This document shows, in pieces, positions 24,218-32,933 of a DNA stretch of 64,000 bases; the first letter of the stretch is position 1; each line of letters starts with the position of its first letter. A model generated the notes under the pieces. That model made no database searches. It was not told the DNA's origin and was given only the letters and a program-made list of their open reading frames with translations. The translations under genes were made by a program, and so were the position numbers. The stretch comes from Planococcus sp. 107-1 (GTDB lineage Bacteria > Bacillota > Bacilli > Bacillales_A > Planococcaceae): positions 1,550,001-1,614,000 of the forward strand of contig NZ_CP090977.1 in assembly GCF_021513255.1 (NCBI RefSeq), written 5' to 3'.

Positions 24218-24503
24218 AAAAGGGGTTTCCTGGGCAGAAACCATGCTCAGCCTGTTCATGTTTTTTATCGTATTTGGAACGCTCTTGCCGACGTTCCAAT
24301 ACACACAGCAAGCCATGCATTTGAAAAAAGAAAAGATGATCGCTTATGAGACGATGCATGAAGGGGCGAAACAACTAGCGAGCGGGACAATGTCGGGCCG
24401 AAGAAAAGTGGAAGGCACCGTTTATCGATGGGAGTTCTCAGGGGATTTATGCGTCAGTTATGAAAACTATAAAGAACAACAACAAACCGTATGCTTAAAT
24501 TAA
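24210..24503 (+). CDS. comGE: Competence minor pseudopilin ComGE-like, probable CTG start
   Basis: Small pilin-like protein of about 97 residues. Its N terminus in frame reads NEKG-VSWAETMLSLFMFFIVFG, a prepilin motif with Glu at +5 and a hydrophobic helix. The first ATG in frame (24243) lies after the cleavage site, so the start must be upstream. CTG at 24210 has GGGAGGG about 9 bp before it and overlaps the end of comGD. The sequence itself is divergent; the gene order identifies it. Confidence 0.65.
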   Translation: MNEKGVSWAETMLSLFMFFIVFGTLLPTFQYTQQAMHLKKEKMIAYETMHEGAKQLASGTMSGRRKVEGTVYRWEFSGDLCVSYENYKEQQQTVCLN

Positions 24504-24934
24504 ATCCGTTCAATGAAAACGGCTTTACTTTTCTGGGATCGCTTTTCGAGCTCATCATTCTAATGGCGTTTCTTCCATTAATCGTTATTTTCTTCAGTCT
24601 CATGATTGCTTTTGAAAAAGAAACCGATGCCGGCAATGCGGAATGGCATTTGTTTTCTTACGAACTGCAAAGTTATTTAACAAAAGTCGATTCAATCGAA
24701 GTCATCAACAATGGCAGCGGAATAAGAGTGATTCAAGATGAAGTGGAATACGATATCGAACTGTACGGGAATTTAATCCGAAAGCAGAAATTCAGGCAAG
24801 GGCATGAAGTGATGGCTACTAAATTGGATTCCTGCTCTTTTCAAATTGAAGGCACAATCTTGACGATTTTTGCAGAATTCGCAAATGGCCGTTCGATGGA
24901 GGCAGAATATGTTTACACGTATGCTGAAAAATGA
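24491..24934 (+). CDS. comGF: Competence pseudopilus protein ComGF
   Basis: ComGF-type protein of 147 residues with the prepilin-like start NENG-FTFLGSLFELIILMAF. It is followed by a soluble domain rich in beta structure, including VIQDEVEYDIELYG. It overlaps comGE by 13 bp and comGG by 26 bp. Family members are needed for transformation as minor pseudopilins. Confidence 0.85.
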   Translation: MLKLNPFNENGFTFLGSLFELIILMAFLPLIVIFFSLMIAFEKETDAGNAEWHLFSYELQSYLTKVDSIEVINNGSGIRVIQDEVEYDIELYGNLIRKQKFRQGHEVMATKLDSCSFQIEGTILTIFAEFANGRSMEAEYVYTYAEK

Positions 24935-25115
24935 AAAAGGGGCATTGTATCCGATTTCGCTTGTGTTTTTTATGTCGGCTTTAATCCTGCTTTCCCACAG
25001 TCTCGCCTTATACACGGTCCATTATAAAACATATGACGGATTGGAAAATATGCATAGACATGCTACTATACAACTACTAATGGAAATTCAGAAAAATAAA
25101 ATACCTGAACAGTAG
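24909..25115 (+). CDS. comGG: Competence pseudopilus protein ComGG-like
   Basis: A 68-residue protein from the ATG at 24909, chosen because GGAGG lies 7 bp upstream. It starts MFTRMLKNEKGALYPISLVF and has a single hydrophobic segment, consistent with a short ComGG. It is the last gene of the comG series. The C-terminal half is short compared with other ComGG proteins, and the sequence is divergent, so the name rests mainly on position. Confidence 0.65.
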   Translation: MFTRMLKNEKGALYPISLVFFMSALILLSHSLALYTVHYKTYDGLENMHRHATIQLLMEIQKNKIPEQ

Positions 25116-25134
25116 GGTGGCATTGGGTGGTAGG

Positions 25135-25647
25135 ATGAAAAGAATTTATTTGATCGGATTCATGGGCTGCGGCAAAAGCGCTGTTGGCAGAAGGCTCAGC
25201 TTTTTAATGAAACTGCCTTTCTACGACATGGATAAAGAAATTGTACGGCAAACGGGAAAAACGATTCCTGAAATCTTCGACCAATACGGTGAAGAGCATT
25301 TTAGGAATCTGGAAACAGAGTTTTTGCGGAACTTCAACCATAACAGGTGCATCATTTCGACGGGCGGCGGTGTGGCTATGAAAGAACGCAATCGAAAAAT
25401 CATGCGGGAAACCGGACTCGTCTTGTTTTTGGATGCCCCTTTTCGAGAAATTTGGCGGAGGATCCATAAAGATCCCAACCGTCCGATCGTCAGGGATTCC
25501 ACAAGAGAAGAAATTGAAGCGATGTTCAAATCGCGCTACCGGACATACAAAGCTGCTGCCCATATCACTATCCGCACAGAATTTCGTACCTTGCGGCAAA
25601 TCACACAGTATGCAGCCTTTCAAGCAAATCGTTTGAAAGGCGAATAA
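25135..25647 (+). CDS. aroK: Shikimate kinase
   Basis: Phosphorylates shikimate with ATP in the chorismate pathway, 170 residues. The P-loop is GFMGCGKSAVG at residues 8-18, the shikimate-binding parts are FYDMDKEIVRQTG and FRNLETEFL, and STGGGVAM is the Walker-B-like glycine motif. The RPIVR segment lies in the lid. The ATG at 25135 follows GGTAGG; a GTG at 25117 is possible. It follows comGG by 19 bp. AroQ, two steps earlier in the pathway, is at 35.7 kb. Confidence 0.93.
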   Translation: MKRIYLIGFMGCGKSAVGRRLSFLMKLPFYDMDKEIVRQTGKTIPEIFDQYGEEHFRNLETEFLRNFNHNRCIISTGGGVAMKERNRKIMRETGLVLFLDAPFREIWRRIHKDPNRPIVRDSTREEIEAMFKSRYRTYKAAAHITIRTEFRTLRQITQYAAFQANRLKGE

Positions 25648-25700
25648 TTCGGATGTTTATATACAGAATGTTCGTTTTTGACAACTCAATGGAAAAAAGT

Positions 25701-25729
25701 TTGCGCTTACGCCAATTCAATGTTAGGAT
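25701..25729 (+). promoter_or_regulatory. Putative promoter of the gcv operon
   Basis: TTGCGC (25701-25706) and TAGGAT (25724-25729) are 17 bp apart, about 65 bp upstream of the first glycine aptamer. Confidence 0.55.
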
Positions 25730-25794
25730 ATAGTCAAAGTTGTACTATTCAGTATAACGTTTTGGACCAATCAAATTGATTTGGGCGGATGATT

Positions 25795-25956
25795 GTACGG
25801 GGAGAGAACGCGAAAGCGTCGCCGAAGGAGCAAACGACAAAATGTCGTGAATCTCTCAGGCAAAAAGACTCGTACGGGACGCATCTCTGGAGAATGCTGC
25901 ATGCAGCTACCAAAGAGGAAAGCCGTAAAGGTAAACTTTCAGGTTCCAGGACAGAG
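25795..25956 (+). promoter_or_regulatory. Tandem glycine riboswitch
   Basis: Two consecutive glycine aptamers precede gcvT. Aptamer 1 is closed by GTACG (25795-25799) with CGTAC (25871-25875) and contains the conserved GGAGAG and CTCTCAGGCAAAAAGAC parts. Aptamer 2 has TCTGGAGA, CCAAAGAGGAAAGCC and AACTTTCAGG and is closed by CTCTG (25885-25889) with CAGAG (25952-25956). Tandem cooperative glycine aptamers upstream of gcvT are well known in Bacillales. Confidence 0.95.
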
Positions 25957-25992
25957 ATTTCCCTTATTAAAGGGGAATCTCTGTCCTTTTTT
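25949..25992 (+). terminator. Riboswitch-controlled terminator
   Basis: GGACAGAGATT (25949-25959) pairs with AATCTCTGTCC (25976-25986), followed by six T. Its 5' arm includes CAGAG (25952-25956), the 3' strand of the aptamer 2 closing stem, so the two structures exclude each other. This predicts an ON switch: glycine stabilises the aptamer and lets transcription continue into gcvT. Confidence 0.9.
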
Positions 25993-26069
25993 CATGGCGA
26001 AATGCTAGTCTGAAGTGAATTTTGACGGACTCGCCATGCAAAGGATCTGACAAATAAGGAGGAAGTTGA

Positions 26070-27179
26070 ATGGCAGAACTTACAAACCAATTACAGCGAA
26101 CACCACTTTTTGAATCTTATGCAAAGCATGGCGGAAAAACCATCGATTTTGGCGGATGGGAACTGCCGGTACAATTCTCAAGCATTAAAGAGGAACATGA
26201 AGCAGTGAGAACAAAGGCCGGACTTTTCGATGTTTCCCATATGGGCGAAATTTTCGTCACAGGCAATGACAGTTTGGCTTATTTGCAGCAGCTCGTTACC
26301 AATGATGTTTCCAAAATCCAAAATGGGCAAGCCCAATATACAGCTATGTGCTATGAAGATGGCGGCACAGTCGACGATTTACTGATATACAAAATAGAGG
26401 ATGCCCATTATTTGTTGGTTGTCAACGCTTCGAATATTGAAAAAGATTTTGAATGGATGCAAAAAACGGTTTTGGGTGACGTGAAATTGGAAAACCATTC
26501 AGCTGATTATGGCTTACTTGCTTTGCAAGGCCCGCTCGCAGAGAAAATCCTTCAACGGCTTACGGAAGAAAATTTAGCTGAAATCAAAGCCTTCCGCTTT
26601 AAAACGGATGTTTCAATCGATGGACATTCTGTCATTGTGTCACGGACAGGCTACACCGGTGAAGACGGTTTTGAAATCTACGGGAACCCGCAAGCTGTAG
26701 TTGCACTTTGGGATGCATTATTGGCTGAAGGTGCAGAAGACGGCCTTGTTCCGTGTGGTCTCGGTGCACGCGATACGCTGCGTTTTGAGGCATGCTTAGC
26801 GCTTTACGGACAAGAGCTTTCCGATGATATTACACCTTTGGAAGCCGGATTGAATTTTGTGGTGAAATTGAACAAAGAAGAGTTTATGGGCAAAGAAGCC
26901 CTGGCTTCACAAAAAGAAAATGGCATACCAAGGAAATCCGTCGGAATCGAAATGATTGATAAAGGAATTCCGCGCCACGGCTATGCGGTTTACTTACATG
27001 ATGAAAAAATCGGCGAAGTCACAACCGGTACGCAATCGCCGAGCTTGAAGAAAAATATTGGTTTAGCCCTGATTTCCAAAGAACATGCGGAGCTTGGAGC
27101 AGAAATTGAAATCGAAATCCGCAACAAGCGCCTGAAAGCGAAAATTGTCGAAACGCCATTTTACAAACGCTCAAAATAA
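26070..27179 (+). CDS. gcvT: Glycine cleavage system T protein (aminomethyltransferase)
   Basis: Transfers the methylene group from the aminomethyl-lipoyl H protein to tetrahydrofolate, releasing ammonia, 369 residues. The FDVSHMGEI segment near residue 52, [14 protein letters not shown] and the C-terminal [10 protein letters not shown] are GcvT hallmarks. It is first gene of the riboswitch-controlled operon. The ATG has AAGGAGG upstream. Confidence 0.96.
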   Translation: MAELTNQLQRTPLFESYAKHGGKTIDFGGWELPVQFSSIKEEHEAVRTKAGLFDVSHMGEIFVTGNDSLAYLQQLVTNDVSKIQNGQAQYTAMCYEDGGTVDDLLIYKIEDAHYLLVVNASNIEKDFEWMQKTVLGDVKLENHSADYGLLALQGPLAEKILQRLTEENLAEIKAFRFKTDVSIDGHSVIVSRTGYTGEDGFEIYGNPQAVVALWDALLAEGAEDGLVPCGLGARDTLRFEACLALYGQELSDDITPLEAGLNFVVKLNKEEFMGKEALASQKENGIPRKSVGIEMIDKGIPRHGYAVYLHDEKIGEVTTGTQSPSLKKNIGLALISKEHAELGAEIEIEIRNKRLKAKIVETPFYKRSK

Positions 27180-27206
27180 TTCAATTTGAAAAGGGGTCAG
27201 CACTCA

Positions 27207-28574
27207 ATGAAACATCGCTATTTACCAATGACGTCTCAAGACGAAAAAGAAATGCTGGAAGCTATCGGAATCGAATCAATCGATGAATTGTTTGCAGATA
27301 TTCCTGAGAAAGTCCGCTTTAAAGGCGAATACAATATCAAACCGGCTAAATCCGAGTCTTCTTTGACGAAGGAATTGGCTGCTCTCGCTGCTAAGAACGC
27401 GGATTCCAACCGCTTTGCTTCTTTCCTCGGAGCCGGTGTATATGATCACTATAAACCGATCATCGTTGACCACGTCATTTCACGTTCTGAATTTTATACG
27501 GCTTACACACCATATCAGCCTGAAATTTCCCAAGGTGAGTTGCAGGCGATTTTCGAGTTCCAGACAATGATCAGCGAATTGACAGGCATGGATATTGCCA
27601 ACTCTTCCATGTATGACGGCGGAACGGCCTTAGCGGAAGCGGGAATGCTTGCAGCTGGCCATACACGCCGCAAGAAAATTCTCGTCTCACGTGCTGTCCA
27701 TCCGGAATCCCGTGATGTTGTCCGCACCTATGCGCTTGGACAATCCATCGAAGTAGAAGAAATTCCGTTGAAAGACGGCCATACTGATTTGGAAGCTTTG
27801 AAAAACATGATCGACGATAATGTCGCAGTGGTGATGATCCAGTATCCGAACTTCTTCGGCCAAGTTGAAAACTTGAAAGAATTGGAGCCGGTCATCCACG
27901 AGGCAGGAGCGCTATTTGCAGTATCGGCAAATCCGCTTTCACTCGGCGCTTTAACGGCTCCTGGGAAATTAGGTGCTGATATTACAGTCGGCGACGCACA
28001 GCCTTTTGGAATCGCTGAAGCATTCGGCGGCCCACATTGCGGTTATTTCGCAGTGACCAAAAAATTGATGCGTAAAGTACCTGGCCGTTTAGTCGGTGAA
28101 ACGGTCGATGAAGATGGTCGCCGCGGATTTGTGTTGACTTTGCAAGCGCGCGAGCAGCACATCCGCCGCGATAAAGCGACGTCGAATATCTGTTCAAACC
28201 AAGCCTTGAATGCACTCGCCGCTTCTGTTGCGATGACAGCTCTTGGAAAAGTCGGAACAAAAGAAATGGCAGTCCAAAACATTACGAAAACACATTATAT
28301 GAAACAGCAACTTAAAGGAGCCGGTTTCGAAATTCCATTTAGCGGCGCTCATTTCAATGAAGTCGTTGTTAAAGTCAATGCACCGATCAAAGAATTGAAT
28401 GCGGGCTTATTAGCAAAAGGAATTATTGGCGGATACGATCTTGGCCGCAGCTACGATGAATTGGATGGCCATATGCTCGTATGTGTTACGGAACAGCGGA
28501 CAAAAGAAGAAATCGATGCATTTGTGCAGGAATTGACTGCGAAAGTGCAAGAAGTGGGGGCTACTCATGCATAA
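27207..28574 (+). CDS. gcvPA: Glycine dehydrogenase (decarboxylating) subunit 1
   Basis: N-terminal subunit of the two-part P protein, which decarboxylates glycine on pyridoxal phosphate, 455 residues from the ATG at 27207. Characteristic segments are [25 protein letters not shown] and [10 protein letters not shown]. It overlaps gcvPB by 8 bp. The in-frame start at 27186 precedes the RBS AAAAGGGG and is not used. Confidence 0.95.
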   Translation: MKHRYLPMTSQDEKEMLEAIGIESIDELFADIPEKVRFKGEYNIKPAKSESSLTKELAALAAKNADSNRFASFLGAGVYDHYKPIIVDHVISRSEFYTAYTPYQPEISQGELQAIFEFQTMISELTGMDIANSSMYDGGTALAEAGMLAAGHTRRKKILVSRAVHPESRDVVRTYALGQSIEVEEIPLKDGHTDLEALKNMIDDNVAVVMIQYPNFFGQVENLKELEPVIHEAGALFAVSANPLSLGALTAPGKLGADITVGDAQPFGIAEAFGGPHCGYFAVTKKLMRKVPGRLVGETVDEDGRRGFVLTLQAREQHIRRDKATSNICSNQALNALAASVAMTALGKVGTKEMAVQNITKTHYMKQQLKGAGFEIPFSGAHFNEVVVKVNAPIKELNAGLLAKGIIGGYDLGRSYDELDGHMLVCVTEQRTKEEIDAFVQELTAKVQEVGATHA

Positions 28575-30029
28575 GGACAATCAACCGCTCATTTTTGAAA
28601 TGACAAAAGAAGGCCGCATCGGCTATAGCCTGCCGGACTTAGACGTGCCGGAAATCGATCTTGACGAGCTATTTCCGGAAGAATTAGTGCGCGATGAAGC
28701 AGCGGATCTTCCCGAAGTTTCCGAACTGGATATCATGCGCCATTACACTGCATTATCTAAACGCAATCATGGTGTGGACTCTGGATTCTATCCGCTTGGC
28801 TCATGCACCATGAAATACAACCCGAAAATCAATGAATCGGTTGCGCGGTTCCCTGGGTTCGCAAATATCCACCCATTGCAAGAGGAATCGACAGTCCAAG
28901 GTGCATTGGAGTTATTGTTTGATCTTCAGGAACACTTAAAAGAAATTACCGGAATGGATGAAGTGACGCTTCAGCCTGCTGCAGGTGCACACGGCGAATG
29001 GACAGGCTTGATGATGATCCGGGCATATCATGAGTCAAGAGGCGATATGAAACGTACGAAAGTCATTGTTCCCGATTCAGCACACGGGACAAACCCCGCT
29101 TCTGCAACCGTTGCCGGATTTGAAACCGTTACGGTGAAATCGAATGAACACGGACTCGTTGATTTGGAAGACCTGAAACGCGTAGTCGGTGAAGATACGG
29201 CTGCATTGATGTTGACCAACCCGAACACGCTTGGTTTATTTGAAGAGCAGATTCTCGAAATGGCTGCCATCATCCATGAAGTCGGCGGAAATTGTATTAT
29301 GACGGCGCTAACTTGAACGCGGTTATGTCTAAAGCACGTCCAGGAGACATGGGCTTTGACGTTGTCCATTTAAACTTGCACAAGACCTTCACTGGCCCTC
29401 ACGGCGGCGGTGGCCCGGGATCGGGTCCTGTCGGCGTGAAGAAAGACTTGATTCCGTATTTGCCAAAACCTGTGCTTGTTAAAACGGATCAAGGCTTGAC
29501 GTTCGACTATAACCGTCCGGAATCCATCGGACGCGTGAAGCCGTTCTATGGCAACTTCGGCATCAACGTCCGGGCATATACGTATATCCGTTCAATGGGA
29601 CCAGACGGCTTAAAAGCTGTAACGGAATATGCGGTCTTGAATGCCAACTACATGATGCGGAAATTGCAGCCGCATTTCGACTTGCCGTATGATCGCCATT
29701 GCAAACACGAATTCGTGTTGAGCGGCCGCCGCCAGAAGAAACTGGGCGTCCGTACATTGGATATGGCAAAACGCTTGCTTGATTTCGGCTACCATCCGCC
29801 AACGATCTACTTCCCGTTGAATGTGGAAGAAGGCATGATGATCGAACCGACTGAAACAGAATCCAAAGAAACCTTGGATGCTTTTATCGACGCGATGATC
29901 CAAATCGCGAAAGAAGTGGAAGAAAATCCGGAAATCGTCCAAGATGCACCGCATACGACAGTCATCAAACGTTTGGATGAAACACAAGCAGCCCGCAAGC
30001 CGGTGCTCCGCTACACTAAACCAGAATAG
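28567..30029 (+). CDS. gcvPB: Glycine dehydrogenase (decarboxylating) subunit 2, frameshifted
   Basis: C-terminal subunit of the P protein, about 487 residues when corrected. It carries the PLP lysine segment [18 protein letters not shown] and the conserved [13 protein letters not shown]. The frame from 28567 ends in [12 protein letters not shown] at 29316; the continuation is [12 protein letters not shown]. One A missing in GGAAATTG at 29288-29295 (expected GGAAAATTG) joins the frames. The same GGAAATTG sequence marks the dxs break. The gene is otherwise intact. Confidence 0.93.
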
Positions 30030-30047
30030 AATAAAAACAAAATGCAA

Positions 30048-30081
30048 AAAAAGCCCGATGGAATTTTTCCATCGGGCTTTT
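30048..30081 (+). terminator. Terminator of the gcv operon
   Basis: AAAAGCCCGATGG and CCATCGGGCTTTT form a 13-bp stem with an AATTTTT loop; it also faces the convergent ATPase gene. Confidence 0.92.
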
Positions 30082-30087
30082 CACTGT

Positions 30088-31359
30088 TTAAAAACCGATT
30101 GTGGTATCTTGTTCAACCCAATCGTTCTGCTGGGTGCGCTTGTTTTGCTTTTGCAATTCTCGGATGCTGTTTTCATAGTTGGAATCGCCTTCGTAATGCC
30201 AGTTCAGCGCTGAAGACATATACAATTCATTCATCTGCGAAATGGAAAGCCCTTTGCTCAGTTCAGCCATATGCTCCAGCTGGGAATCGGTGAAAATCGA
30301 TTTGACATCGAGTTTTTCCAAGTAGGATTTTCGCAATTCTTTATTTGGCGACGGAATTTCATACGCCCTGTCAAAGCGCCCTGCGCGGTTGATCAAGGCA
30401 GGATCGATTTTTTCCGGATAATTGGTCGTCCCGATGATAAACAAGCCCTCGCGTGATTGTGTGCCGTCTAAGGTGTTCAGGAAGACCGATCGGGTGAACT
30501 CCGGCATGGAATCGATATCTTCAATGACCAAGATGGCGGGGGCTAAGCCGGATACAATGCCGAAAACTTCCTGAATCGTGTAGCTGTTCGTGTATTCTGT
30601 GATTTGCCAGTAGATGACGGGTGCATTGGTCGAGCCTGTAATGGACTTGACCAGCGTCGTTTTGCCGTTCCCAGGGGCGCCGTACAACAATATGCCGCGT
30701 TTATAAGGAACGCCGTACTCTTTGAAGAATTGGCCGCCGTCTTTGAAAAATTCATCGATGGAGCGGAAAATATCCGTTTTCACTTTTTGTTCCAGCATAA
30801 CGTCTTCGCGGGAAACGATCGCCATCTCTCCATAATTCCGGCGTTTCACGCCTTCTTCCGTATCGACAAGGAAAGTGATATTGTTCATCAGGGCTTGGCG
30901 CACCATTTCGTTGGCGTGTTCAAGAAATGAAAAGGCATCTTCTACGGACTTGGCAAAGCATTGAAATTCGGGCCAGCTGTTTTCAGAAGAGGTGAAAAAA
31001 GGTATCTGCGCAAGAGCGACATCATAGCCAGGAAAATAAATTAAGCGGTTTTCAAAAGTCTCCTGGATTTTAATATGGCCTTTATCATTTGCATCGGACA
31101 CATTAGTGATTTTGCCGAGAGGTTTGGCTTCATATATATAAGAGAGCGTATCGTAAGGCAGATCGCCATTTTCCATCATGTCGAGTAGGTGCGTGCTAAG
31201 CTGGATAACGGGCTCTGAGATATCGATCTGCTTCCATTGTCCATTCGAACGATCGTTTAGTATAGAAAAGATCTTTTCTGAAACAATGGAAAAAGCGGCG
31301 TAATAAGGCAGAACTTCCTGAACTTCAATCGTATTCGGAAATAGGATGGGTATTTTCAT
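30088..31359 (-). CDS. AAA+ ATPase, YjoB-like
   Basis: AAA+ protein of 423 residues, the same length I recall for B. subtilis YjoB. The N-terminal 200 residues show no known motif. The ATPase domain has Walker A GAPGNGKTT, Walker B ILVIEDIDS, sensor 1 IIGTTNYPEKID and the arginine finger region NRAGRFDRAYEIP, with a C-terminal lid helix. The FtsH/BCS1-like core suggests a hexameric chaperone-type machine acting on an unknown partner. YjoB belongs to the sigma-W regulon in B. subtilis, but no TGAAAC-N16-CGTA promoter is seen in the short leader here. The gene is monocistronic, between two terminators. Confidence 0.8.
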   Translation of the reverse strand: MKIPILFPNTIEVQEVLPYYAAFSIVSEKIFSILNDRSNGQWKQIDISEPVIQLSTHLLDMMENGDLPYDTLSYIYEAKPLGKITNVSDANDKGHIKIQETFENRLIYFPGYDVALAQIPFFTSSENSWPEFQCFAKSVEDAFSFLEHANEMVRQALMNNITFLVDTEEGVKRRNYGEMAIVSREDVMLEQKVKTDIFRSIDEFFKDGGQFFKEYGVPYKRGILLYGAPGNGKTTLVKSITGSTNAPVIYWQITEYTNSYTIQEVFGIVSGLAPAILVIEDIDSMPEFTRSVFLNTLDGTQSREGLFIIGTTNYPEKIDPALINRAGRFDRAYEIPSPNKELRKSYLEKLDVKSIFTDSQLEHMAELSKGLSISQMNELYMSSALNWHYEGDSNYENSIRELQKQNKRTQQNDWVEQDTTIGF

Positions 31360-31402
31360 CTGTAGCCTCCTGTAGTTAAATGATGACGAGCTGATTAGGT
31401 AG

Positions 31403-31435
31403 AAAAAAAGCCTTTCCAGGATGGAAAGGCTTTTT
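31403..31435 (-). terminator. Terminator of the rhodanese-like gene
   Basis: GCCTTTCC and GGAAAGGC pair around a 5-nt loop. An A-run on the left side supplies the U-tract for the minus strand. Confidence 0.85.
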
Positions 31436-31437
31436 GA

Positions 31438-31821
31438 TTAGGATTTAGACTTGATCTTACCGGTCCATTGCTTGAAACCGCCTTGCAATTGATACAATTG
31501 CGTATAACCTTGTTTTTTAAGGAATAACGCCACACGGCCACTGCGTGCGCCATTTTGGTCGTAAAGGTATACAGGTTTATCTGCGCGGATTTCTTTGTAG
31601 CGTTGGCGCAATTGGGATTGCGGCAAGTTGCGAGCCCCTAGAATATGGCCGCCTGCGAATTCTTTCGGTTCACGGACATCAATCAGCTGAGCTTTCCGAT
31701 ATCCCTCGATAAATTGCTCTTGAGTCAATGTAGTGACAGCTTTCTTTATGCGGTAATAGGAAATAACCGCAAAGATAATGACGATCAATAATACGGCTAA
31801 AATAACATACAGAAAATCCAT
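31438..31821 (-). CDS. yqhL: Membrane-anchored rhodanese-like protein lacking Cys (YqhL-like)
   Basis: A 127-residue protein with one N-terminal membrane helix (residues 3-21) and a rhodanese domain ([22 protein letters not shown]). The position between gcvPB and lipM matches B. subtilis yqhL. In the catalytic loop the usual C-x-x-G-x-R-S reads D88-Q-N-G-A-R-S, and the protein contains no cysteine at all. It therefore cannot act as a persulfide-forming sulfurtransferase; a binding or regulatory role is more likely. Start at 31821 has AAGGGG upstream. Confidence 0.85.
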   Translation of the reverse strand: MDFLYVILAVLLIVIIFAVISYYRIKKAVTTLTQEQFIEGYRKAQLIDVREPKEFAGGHILGARNLPQSQLRQRYKEIRADKPVYLYDQNGARSGRVALFLKKQGYTQLYQLQGGFKQWTGKIKSKS

Positions 31822-31919
31822 TGTCTTGCCCCTTTCTCTTCTACTTCTATTATAAAAGAAGGAGTGACTCTTATTCAATGGCAATGTTACACTTATTAAT
31901 GGATTTAGGAGGCGATCTT

Positions 31920-32756
31920 GTGAAATATGGACGATGGTTTTTTATAAATTCAGGGTATTGCAGCCCTTCTTATAATATGGCGCTTGATGAAGCCTTATTG
32001 AATTGGCATAGTGAAGGATTGATTCCGCCGGTTATCCGGTTCTACGGATGGCAGCCGGCCGCCTTGTCGATCGGCTATTTTCAAAAAGCGGAAACGGAAA
32101 TTGACTTAGAGCGGGTGAAAGAGCTTGGCCTCGGTTTTGTCAGGAGGCCGACAGGAGGCAGAGGTGTTCTGCATGAACATGAACTGACTTATAGCATCAT
32201 CGTCAGCGAGGAGCATCCCGATATGCCTGAAAGCGTCACGGAAGCTTACCGGATTTTAAGCGGCGGATTGCTGGAAGGATTTAAAAATTTGGGCCTCGAT
32301 GCTTATTTTTCAGTCCCGGATACCGCAGAAAAACTGGCAGACCTGAAAAAGCCGAAATCCGCGGTTTGTTTTGACGCACCGAGCTGGTATGAGATGGTCG
32401 TCGAAGGAAAGAAAGTAGCAGGCAGCGCTCAAACTCGCCAAAAAGGCGTGATTTTACAGCATGGCGCTATTTTAATCGATCTGGATGCTGAGAAGTTATT
32501 GTCTTTATTCCGCTTTTCAGACGCTGGAGCTAAGGAAAAAATGCGGCTCAAAATACCGGAAAAGGCCGTATCGATCAATTCCTTGCGCAGCTATCAAGCG
32601 ACGATGGATGAGTGCATCGAAGCCTTTAAAGAGGGCTTTCGGTCATCTCTCGAAATCGAGTTGGAACCATACATATTGACTTCGGAACAAATGGAATATG
32701 TCAAGACCTTAGAGAAAGAAAAATACGCCTCTGATTCGTGGAATTTCAGAGCGTGA
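31920..32756 (+). CDS. lipM: Octanoyltransferase LipM
   Basis: Moves octanoate from acyl carrier protein to GcvH, the first step of lipoate assembly in Bacillales, 278 residues from the GTG at 31920, exactly the length I recall for B. subtilis LipM. AGGAGG lies 7 bp before that GTG; the open frame continues upstream without support. The [18 protein letters not shown] segment and the active-site cysteine in [12 protein letters not shown], followed by [18 protein letters not shown], define the family. GcvH and the BCKDH E2 (bkdB, 60.7 kb) depend on this pathway. Confidence 0.93.
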   Translation: MKYGRWFFINSGYCSPSYNMALDEALLNWHSEGLIPPVIRFYGWQPAALSIGYFQKAETEIDLERVKELGLGFVRRPTGGRGVLHEHELTYSIIVSEEHPDMPESVTEAYRILSGGLLEGFKNLGLDAYFSVPDTAEKLADLKKPKSAVCFDAPSWYEMVVEGKKVAGSAQTRQKGVILQHGAILIDLDAEKLLSLFRFSDAGAKEKMRLKIPEKAVSINSLRSYQATMDECIEAFKEGFRSSLEIELEPYILTSEQMEYVKTLEKEKYASDSWNFRA

Positions 32757-32851
32757 GGAGACTTTTGACTCATTTTCAAAATGGAAACCTTGCTGCATTC
32801 GGCTTTGCAGGTTTCTTAAGCTTTTAACTATAATTTTGTTATTTAAAAAAG

Positions 32852-32899
32852 TTTCAATATCTAGTATGATGGGAAATGTAATAATACTATATATAGTGT
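32852..32899 (+). promoter_or_regulatory. Two NrdR boxes upstream of nrdJ
   Basis: TTTCAATATCTAGTAT (32852-32867) and ATACTATATATAGTGT (32884-32899) fit the NrdR box ACACWATATVTWGTGT; the second is the better match. Their starts are 32 bp apart, about three helical turns, as usual for paired NrdR sites. They imply dATP/ATP-sensing repression of the reductase. A TATAAT sits between box 2 and the RBS (32909-32914 region, ATATAAT). Confidence 0.75.
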
Positions 32900-32933
32900 T
32901 TGACCCCATATAATATAAAGGAGGAATTGTCAA

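Noticed and set aside
25789-26013. Short plus-strand frames inside the gcv leader
   Set aside because: They coincide with the two glycine aptamers and the terminator; no RBS and no conserved peptide.
32757-32933. Cobalamin riboswitch in front of nrdJ
   Set aside because: The 177-bp gap is A/T-rich, has no B12-box-like sequence, and is explained by NrdR boxes and a promoter.
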